Part shown: piece by piece, positions 58,899 through 64,000 of the stretch
How the letters are laid out: every line of letters begins with the position of its first letter
Numbering within the stretch: the stretch's first letter is position 1
DNA from: Bellilinea sp040754815
Lineage (GTDB): Bacteria > Chloroflexota > Anaerolineae > Anaerolineales > Anaerolineaceae
Direction of reading: 5' to 3'
NCBI GenBank assembly: GCA_040754815.1
Contig: JBFMBX010000005.1
Coordinates: 124,001 to 188,000, forward strand
Length of the DNA: 64,000 nucleotides
The notes under the pieces: generated by a model
The model's input: only the letters and a program-made list of their open reading frames with translations
Told to the model about the DNA's origin: nothing
Database searches by the model: none
Made by a program: the position numbers and the translations under genes

Positions 58899-59819
58899 TT
58901 AGCCACCATGACTTAAAGTATACACTGACACAAAGAACTCGCCCGTTTCTGCCGCTCGACGTGCTTTGCGGTTTATGGCTTCAACCAATGACATCTCACC
59001 GCTCAAAATAAAGAATAAGTCTTGACTGTCCATACCAATTATATTTGTTGGTCGCCCTCTAGAATAAGCTATTAATCCCTCAGGTGAAAAACCACTATAA
59101 CTCACATACAAGCCACGCGACCATCTTGATTTGCCTTCCACTTTTCCATGAAAAATTAATAGATGACTTTGGTCAATTTGTTTATCGTGCCATTTTGCTT
59201 CGACCAAATAAACATCTGTCCCTATTTGAAAACTACCATCTATTTGTTCGCCTACTATTCTAAAAGAGCTACGCGGTTCTAAATTGTAAACTGCAAACAT
59301 CTCATTCAAGAATTTTTCAAATAAAAAACCTCGCTGGTGCGCTTCTAATCCTGTCAAAGAAATTAAGTCTTGTTTTAGTTTTTCAATCATGTCCGGGTCG
59401 ATAGCATTGGGTTTTACTTTATCTACTGGTTTAGATGATGGAAGCGAATCCAGGAAAGCAGGATCCGAAAGTTCAGGAATTTTGAAATTTAATTGCGTTA
59501 TTAATCGATTGAGTTTAATAATCTCTTCCCTTGTAACTGGTTTATTTTTATTACTCAAGTAGGTAATACCCATCTTCACTATTTCAATGATTAGGTAACA
59601 AAACTGGTTTCTGCGGGTATCAAGGGTGGCTTGGAGCAGTTGAATAATTGCTGGTTTCTTGCTTCCTCCAACCCAAAAATGTGACAAGTGTAATTTATTT
59701 GCCACGCCGGGAAATGAAATATCTGCAGAAGCATAAGGATGCGGTGTTCCAGGCAAGAAACGATATAAAAGGCCAGCTATATCGCTAATAACTTTGGTTT
59801 CTTTTAATGTTGGTGACAT
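58899..59819 (-). CDS. PD-(D/E)XK (Mrr-like) restriction endonuclease-type protein
   Basis: 306 residues. The C-terminal half carries a restriction-type core: Glu168 in FLFEKFLNEMF, Asp194 in GEQIDGSFQIG and Glu207-Ala-Lys209 in YLVEAKWHDKQ, the order expected for E...D...ExK. WSRGLYVSYSGFSPEGL then matches Mrr-family strands. The N-terminal half (about 1–130) is helical and of unknown fold, possibly for target recognition. AT-rich relative to neighbours. With the HEPN-like gene it forms a candidate defence pair. No methyltransferase is near, so a type IV (modified DNA) or unrelated defence role is more likely than classical restriction. Confidence 0.82.
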   Translation of the reverse strand: MSPTLKETKVISDIAGLLYRFLPGTPHPYASADISFPGVANKLHLSHFWVGGSKKPAIIQLLQATLDTRRNQFCYLIIEIVKMGITYLSNKNKPVTREEIIKLNRLITQLNFKIPELSDPAFLDSLPSSKPVDKVKPNAIDPDMIEKLKQDLISLTGLEAHQRGFLFEKFLNEMFAVYNLEPRSSFRIVGEQIDGSFQIGTDVYLVEAKWHDKQIDQSHLLIFHGKVEGKSRWSRGLYVSYSGFSPEGLIAYSRGRPTNIIGMDSQDLFFILSGEMSLVEAINRKARRAAETGEFFVSVYTLSHGG

Positions 59820-60388
59820 ACGATTTATTCACTCAGACGCATTTCTAGATGCAGTTGGATTGGGGATAAACTCAATATGACAAATATTGCGCGAGTATAG
59901 AATTAACTCCTTTTTACAGAACGAATCCTACTAGTCGGCTTGATGCTTTGTCAAGTACCGTTTGATTTCTATTGCTGAATTTTGTCTTTTTTAACAATAA
60001 AGTTTATTTTACTAGCAATTCTTCAAGCGGATCTTGGTATTCAAAAAATCCGAACCGCCTTCGCTAAACTTTTCACTATTTTTAATGATTTATATGACCA
60101 TTTCACGAGAAACTCTCACTTTTATTTTCTTCTTAAAAATCATCTACTCAATGATTTGTTGTCCGACTCCTATTCGATTACATCTCCTAAGCATTCGTCC
60201 AAAAATATTATACATTCTTCTTGCACACCAACCATTCTCACCCTCCTCCCTTGTCCAAACCACCCCGTTTGTGTTAGATTCAATATCAGGCAATTGCGGG
60301 AACTTTTTTTCCAACCGAATCGTCTTACAACAAGCCTGAGCAACCAGGTCTCATGTGGTGTTGCAATTTTTCCGAACTGAGGTACTCT
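59820..60388. other. AT-rich intergenic region, no supported gene
   Basis: About 570 bp separate the nuclease gene from the Yip1 gene. Open frames here (such as 59982–60380) have no ribosome site and low-complexity composition, and I see no recognisable remnant. Confidence 0.5.
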
Positions 60389-61180
60389 ATGGCAGAAACC
60401 GAATTGAACGATATCGAAGTGGTCGAAGAACCGCGCCCGCGCCGGCTGCACTTTGAATGGCTGCTGCCGGTCTTTTTCCGCCCGGGACGCACCATGCACG
60501 CCGTCGGCCAGCAGGATAAAGGCGTCTGGCTGGCGCCCCTGCTGGTGTTGAGCCTGCTGGCGCTGATCGTCTCACTGGCCGGCGGGCCGGCCCGCGCTGC
60601 CGCCGCTCAGCCGAGCGGCGAACTGCCGCCCGATTTTCAGTACTGGCCGCCCGAACAGCAGGAGCAGTACCTTCAAAGCCAGCAGAACCGCGCCAGCCCG
60701 ATGGTGATCTACGGCCTGCCGGCGCTGGGCGCGCTGGCCGGCATCTGGATCGGCTGGTTTTTGCTGGGCAGCATTCTGCATCTGGCGCTGACCATGGTGG
60801 GCAGCCGCGGCAGCAACACCGCCGCGCTCAACCTCGCGGCGTGGGCAAGTATGCCGTTCGCCATCCGCTTCATCGTGCAGGCGGTTTACATGCTGGCCAC
60901 CCGGCAGGTGATTCAGGCGCCCGGCCTTTCCGGCTTTTTGCCGGCCGAGGCGGAGGGCTTTGCCGCCTTTCTGCGCCCCCTGCTGGCGAACGTGGATCTC
61001 TACACCCTGTGGATGATTATCCTGCTGCTCATCGGCGCCGCCCCGCTGACCGGTTTGGGCAAGGGCAAAACCTGGGCGGCGGTCATCCTCTCCGTGCTCT
61101 TATTGCTGGCTTTGCAGGCCCTGCCCGGCTATATTGCCGGCCGCTTGAGCGGCTTGAACCCGACCCGCATGTTCTTCTAA
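60389..61180 (+). CDS. Yip1-domain membrane protein
   Basis: 263 residues. An acidic N-terminus precedes five membrane helices; FRPGRTMHAVGQQDKGVWLAPLLVLSLLA gives the Yip1 start (core FFRPGRTMHAV), and WFLLGSILHLALTMVGSRGS followed by the LAAWASMPFAIRFIVQAVYML segment completes the family pattern. Bacterial Yip1-like proteins have no assigned role; in Chloroflexota they often accompany MacB-type ABC exporters, as here. GAGG lies upstream of the ATG. It is first in an operon with the ABC ATPase 7 bp downstream. Confidence 0.88.
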   Translation: MAETELNDIEVVEEPRPRRLHFEWLLPVFFRPGRTMHAVGQQDKGVWLAPLLVLSLLALIVSLAGGPARAAAAQPSGELPPDFQYWPPEQQEQYLQSQQNRASPMVIYGLPALGALAGIWIGWFLLGSILHLALTMVGSRGSNTAALNLAAWASMPFAIRFIVQAVYMLATRQVIQAPGLSGFLPAEAEGFAAFLRPLLANVDLYTLWMIILLLIGAAPLTGLGKGKTWAAVILSVLLLLALQALPGYIAGRLSGLNPTRMFF

Positions 61181-61187
61181 GTGAGTG

Positions 61188-61943
61188 ATGATGACGCAAG
61201 CCAACGGTGCATTCATTCAAATCCGCGACCTGCGTAAAACCTACGTGATGGGCAAACAAAAGGTTCATGCCCTCGCCGGGGTGACGCTGGATATTCCGCG
61301 CAATACCTTCACGGTGATTATGGGGCCTTCCGGCTCCGGTAAAAGCACCCTGCTTTACCTGCTGGGCGGACTGGATAGACCCACCTCCGGGCAAATCATC
61401 ATGGATGGGGTTGCCCTCGACAAGATGGATGAGAACGAACTGGCCGTTCACCGCCGCAAGAAGATCGGTTTCATCTTTCAATCCTTTAACCTTGTCCAGA
61501 CGATGAACGCGCTGGAAAACGTGGCTTTTCCGCTGCGTTTTGCCGGTGTGCCGGCCGCTCAGCGCCGCAAGCGCGCCATGCAACTGCTGCGGCAGGTAGG
61601 GCTGGAAAACCGCGTGCATCACAAGCCCACCGAACTTTCCGGCGGTCAGCAGCAGCGCGTGGCCATTGCCCGCGCGCTGGCCAACCAGCCGGAGGTCATC
61701 CTTGCCGATGAGCCGACCGGCAACCTCGATACGGCCAGCGGTTACGGCATTATGCAATTACTTTCCGAACTGCACCGCAGCGGAAAAACGGTCATTGTCG
61801 TCACCCACGACCCGCGCATTCACACCTTTGCCACCCACTCGGTTTACTTGCTGGATGGCAAAGTCGTCAGCGAAGCCGAATTTCAGGCTGCCGCCTCTTT
61901 TGCATTTCAAACCGCATCCGAAGAAAGCGAACCAACAAAATGA
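61188..61943 (+). CDS. ABC transporter ATP-binding protein (MacB/LolD type)
   Basis: 251 residues. LRKTYVMGKQKVHALAGVTLDIP begins the MacB/LolD pattern. Walker A is GPSGSGKST, the Q-loop FIFQSFNLVQTMNALENV, the signature LSGGQQQRVAIARALAN and Walker B VILADEPTGNLDTASG. It energises a mechanotransmission-type exporter together with the FtsX-like permease at 63474. Three candidate starts (GTG 61185, ATG 61188, ATG 61191) lie together; I use 61188. Confidence 0.95.
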   Translation: MMTQANGAFIQIRDLRKTYVMGKQKVHALAGVTLDIPRNTFTVIMGPSGSGKSTLLYLLGGLDRPTSGQIIMDGVALDKMDENELAVHRRKKIGFIFQSFNLVQTMNALENVAFPLRFAGVPAAQRRKRAMQLLRQVGLENRVHHKPTELSGGQQQRVAIARALANQPEVILADEPTGNLDTASGYGIMQLLSELHRSGKTVIVVTHDPRIHTFATHSVYLLDGKVVSEAEFQAAASFAFQTASEESEPTK

Positions 61944-63421
61944 AGAAGATACCATTCATCATCTCCCTTTTATTACTGCTTGTGGTCACCACTCTGCCGG
62001 CTGCCGCGCAAACAGCCGACCCGCTGGTTCCGGGCAAGGGATTTGCCCGTGTCTTTGCTCAAGATACACCTCCCGCTGCCAAGCGCCCCTTACTGGTGCT
62101 GGATTCCTACGGGGTGACCGGCGACAGTGAAGTGACCCCCGGGCAGGAATTTGAACTGCGCCTGACGCTGGTCAACCGCGGGCAGGATTTTGCCCGCAAT
62201 GTTCTGGTTTCCTTCACCGGCAGCGATTTTCTGCCGATGGACACGGGCGGTGTTTTTGCGCTGAACGAAATAGACCCCGGGGAAAAAATCAACCTCTTTC
62301 AGCCGCTCATCGCCAACCCCGCTCTCAGCGGGCAAAGCGTGGCCACGCTGACGGTCAACCTTTCCTACACCAGTCTGGATGGCAGTGAGTCCTTCACCGA
62401 GGCGCTGACGATTACCATCACTCTCAAACGGCCCGCGGCCGGGGCTGCCCGCCCCACCGCCACGCCCACGCTGGTCAGCCGGCCGCAGCTGGTCGTTTCG
62501 GCCTACCGCTCCAGTGTTGACCCGCTGCAGCCCGGGGCAATCTTTGACCTTGAATTGGAAATTCGCAATCTGGGCACCGCCAATGCCCGCTCGGTGACAA
62601 TGGTGCTGGGCGGCGGGGCGTCGGTCAACGAACAGGGCACCCCCGTGCCGGGCGGCGGCAGTGAACTTTCCATCTTCGCGCCGCTGGGCGCTTCCAACCT
62701 GATCTTCATCGGCGATGTGCCGGTCGGCGAAACGATCACCATCACCCAGCGGTTGATCGTCAATGTCACCGCCAACCCCGGTGCCTATCCCTTCAAAATC
62801 TCATTCATTTATGATGATGAAAAAGGCGCGCGTCAGTCCAACGATCAGGTCATCACCCTGCTGATCTACCAGCTGCCGCAGGTAGAAGTCGGCTTTTACC
62901 GCGACCCGGGTATCTTCTATACCAATCAAATGTCCATGCTGCCGCTGCAGGTGACCAATCTGGGGCGCAAGACGGCCGTGCTGGGCAACATGCGCGTTAC
63001 CAGCCCGAATGCCGATATCACCAATAATGTCACGCTGGTCGGTTCGCTGGAGCCGGGCGGTTACTTTACGCTGGATGCCAACATCATGCCCTTCCAGCCC
63101 GGCCCGCTGGATATTGAAATCAACATCAACTACACCGATGACTTCAATCAGCCGCGCACCATCACCCAAACCCTGACCGTGGAGGTGATGGAGATGCCCA
63201 CCCCGGAGGTACCCACCGACGGCTTCCCCATCGAGCCGCCCCCGCCGGTGGAAGAAACTTTCTGGCAGAAGGTGCTGCGCTTCCTGCGCGGGCTGATCGG
63301 GCTGGACAGCGCCGAGCCGACCCCGGCACCGGTCATGCCGGGTGAAGAAATCCCGCCCGAAGGGGTGCCGGGCAAGCCGGTTCCCGTGCCGGTTGAACCC
63401 CTGCCGCGTCCGAAAGGATAA
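61940..63421 (+). CDS. Exported CARDB-like adhesion/scaffold protein
   Basis: 493 residues. A signal peptide (MKKIPFIISLLLLLVVTTLP, cut after AAAQ) leads to three or so Ig-like CARDB-type domains (about 50–165, 185–310 and 320–415), with the recurring DSYGVTGDSEVTPGQEFELRL pattern (core GDSEVTPGQEFELRLTL) and VVSAYRSSVDPLQPGAIFDL. A Pro-rich stretch, a hydrophobic helix-like FWQKVLRFLRGLIGLD and a Pro-rich tail end the chain. It is likely extracytoplasmic and may play the adaptor role of MacA in this exporter. ATGA overlap with the ATPase gene. Confidence 0.85.
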   Translation: MKKIPFIISLLLLLVVTTLPAAAQTADPLVPGKGFARVFAQDTPPAAKRPLLVLDSYGVTGDSEVTPGQEFELRLTLVNRGQDFARNVLVSFTGSDFLPMDTGGVFALNEIDPGEKINLFQPLIANPALSGQSVATLTVNLSYTSLDGSESFTEALTITITLKRPAAGAARPTATPTLVSRPQLVVSAYRSSVDPLQPGAIFDLELEIRNLGTANARSVTMVLGGGASVNEQGTPVPGGGSELSIFAPLGASNLIFIGDVPVGETITITQRLIVNVTANPGAYPFKISFIYDDEKGARQSNDQVITLLIYQLPQVEVGFYRDPGIFYTNQMSMLPLQVTNLGRKTAVLGNMRVTSPNADITNNVTLVGSLEPGGYFTLDANIMPFQPGPLDIEININYTDDFNQPRTITQTLTVEVMEMPTPEVPTDGFPIEPPPPVEETFWQKVLRFLRGLIGLDSAEPTPAPVMPGEEIPPEGVPGKPVPVPVEPLPRPKG

Positions 63422-63473
63422 GATTAAGACAGGAGCGCGTTTTTACCGGTTTGATTGATTTGGAGGTGTGACC

Positions 63474-64000
63474 ATGCGTTTTATGGATCTGGTAAAACTG
63501 ATTTTCGATAACCTCGGCCGGCGCAAAGGCCGGGTGGCGCTGACCGCCATCGGCGTGGTGATCGGCACTGCTTCGGTGATTCTGCTGGTTTCGCTGGCCA
63601 TCGGGCTGCAGCGCAGTGCCACCAGCCAGTTGTGGGGCATCAGCGACCTGAAACGCATTGATGTCTATCCCGGCTGGAGCGAGGTCAATGTCGGGCCGGG
63701 GCCGGTGGCGGTGGATCCGAGCACCGGAATGCCGCCCGGCGTCAAACTGCTCACCCCGGCTACGGTGGAAGAAATCCGCGCCATGCCGGGGGTGGAACTG
63801 GTCAGCATCCGCCAGACTTTGAGCGGCGGTGCCCTGCTGAAATTCGGCAAGATGGAAACCTACCCGTGGATTCAGGGGGTGGATGTGGACGACCTCTCGG
63901 CCTATGAATTCAAGGCGCAGGTCGGCACCACCCAGCTGGAACGCGGCACCGCCGTAGTCGGCGCGTGGGTGCTGAGGAATTTTTATGACCCGCGCCAGCG
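63474..64000 (+). CDS. MacB-like ABC transporter permease, cut by the window end
   Basis: The first 175 residues are visible. MRFMDLVKLIFDNLGRRKGR and VALTAIGVVIGTASVILLVS show the MacB/FtsX N-terminal amphipathic helix and first membrane helix. A periplasmic MacB_PCD-type domain begins (LLTPATVEEIRAMPGVELVS, IQGVDVDDLSAY). TGGAGG precedes the ATG by 8 nt. It completes the Yip1–ATPase–CARDB–permease operon. Substrate unknown: relatives export peptides, lipoproteins or macrolides. Confidence 0.93.
   Translation, partial: MRFMDLVKLIFDNLGRRKGRVALTAIGVVIGTASVILLVSLAIGLQRSATSQLWGISDLKRIDVYPGWSEVNVGPGPVAVDPSTGMPPGVKLLTPATVEEIRAMPGVELVSIRQTLSGGALLKFGKMETYPWIQGVDVDDLSAYEFKAQVGTTQLERGTAVVGAWVLRNFYDPRQ

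Noticed and set aside
59982..60380. AT-rich plus-strand frames before the Yip1 gene
   Set aside because: Hydrophobic low-complexity translations without start signals; more than one frame is open because stop codons are rare by chance.

Overview
The window is high-GC bacterial DNA with a gene set that points to Chloroflexota, most likely Anaerolineae. This is an inference from protein flavour: Pro/Thr-rich 'TPTP' linkers in lipoproteins, the GntR–SPFH–ABC cassette, an R3H/AAA protein, the YabE-like/RsmA pair and PdxS/PdxT. There is no rRNA to confirm it. Two tRNAs are present (Pro-UGG and Phe-GAA), with no phage genes, insertion sequences or CRISPR.

Layout. 1–9.6 kb: partial aldehyde ferredoxin oxidoreductase, dnaN, two small envelope proteins, hutU, a hemerythrin/PAS operon behind a perfect FNR-like palindrome, a single-gene hisD behind a complete histidine attenuator, and a CBS protein. 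9.9–14.1 kb: GntR, SPFH, PLDc_N, ABC ATPase and permease, then two parS sites and mgtC. 14.1–19.7 kb: a PEP/pyruvate-binding protein, then a fluoride riboswitch in front of two short MutS-like ATPases. 19.8–28.6 kb: MNT/HEPN toxin–antitoxin, Nudix, solute-binding lipoprotein, acetyltransferase, esterase, tRNA-Pro, glycosyltransferase, RNase HII, a structured RNA plus DUF3800 gene, a Trm9-like methyltransferase, and a DUF4258/YgiT-like pair. 28.7–40.5 kb: Elp3, two tiny ORFs, a putative murein-peptide recycling operon (dipeptide epimerase, NlpC/P60, BioF-like enzyme), RsgA, a class B PBP, Maf, RsmA and a G5/3D protein. 40.6–42 kb: a second RNA–DUF3800 module and tRNA-Phe. 42–54.3 kb: MoaD-like protein, BNR protein, MFS transporter, GTPase, acyltransferase, R3H ATPase, PdxT/PdxS and a large glycosyltransferase. 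54.2–57.8 kb lies between two identical 25-bp repeats and holds a protein with five near-identical 50-residue repeats. 57.9–60.4 kb is AT-rich with a HEPN-like protein and a PD-(D/E)XK nuclease. 60.4–64 kb is a Yip1/ABC/exported protein/MacB-like permease operon cut by the window end.

Strongest regulatory observations: (1) a His-rich leader peptide, apparently translated from a leaderless mRNA, with mutually exclusive antiterminator and terminator stems in front of hisD; (2) a fluoride aptamer overlapping a terminator ahead of paired MutS-like genes; (3) two parS sites about three helical turns apart; (4) two RNAs of about 60 nt with the same three-way-junction fold, the same promoter-to-stem spacing and a U-run, each directly ahead of a DUF3800 gene. 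Module 4 is the best candidate here for a poorly understood RNA–protein system; the AT-rich HEPN/nuclease pair is the best candidate for a new defence locus. Several genes begin 6–7 nt after a good -10 box, suggesting leaderless mRNAs are common in this organism.
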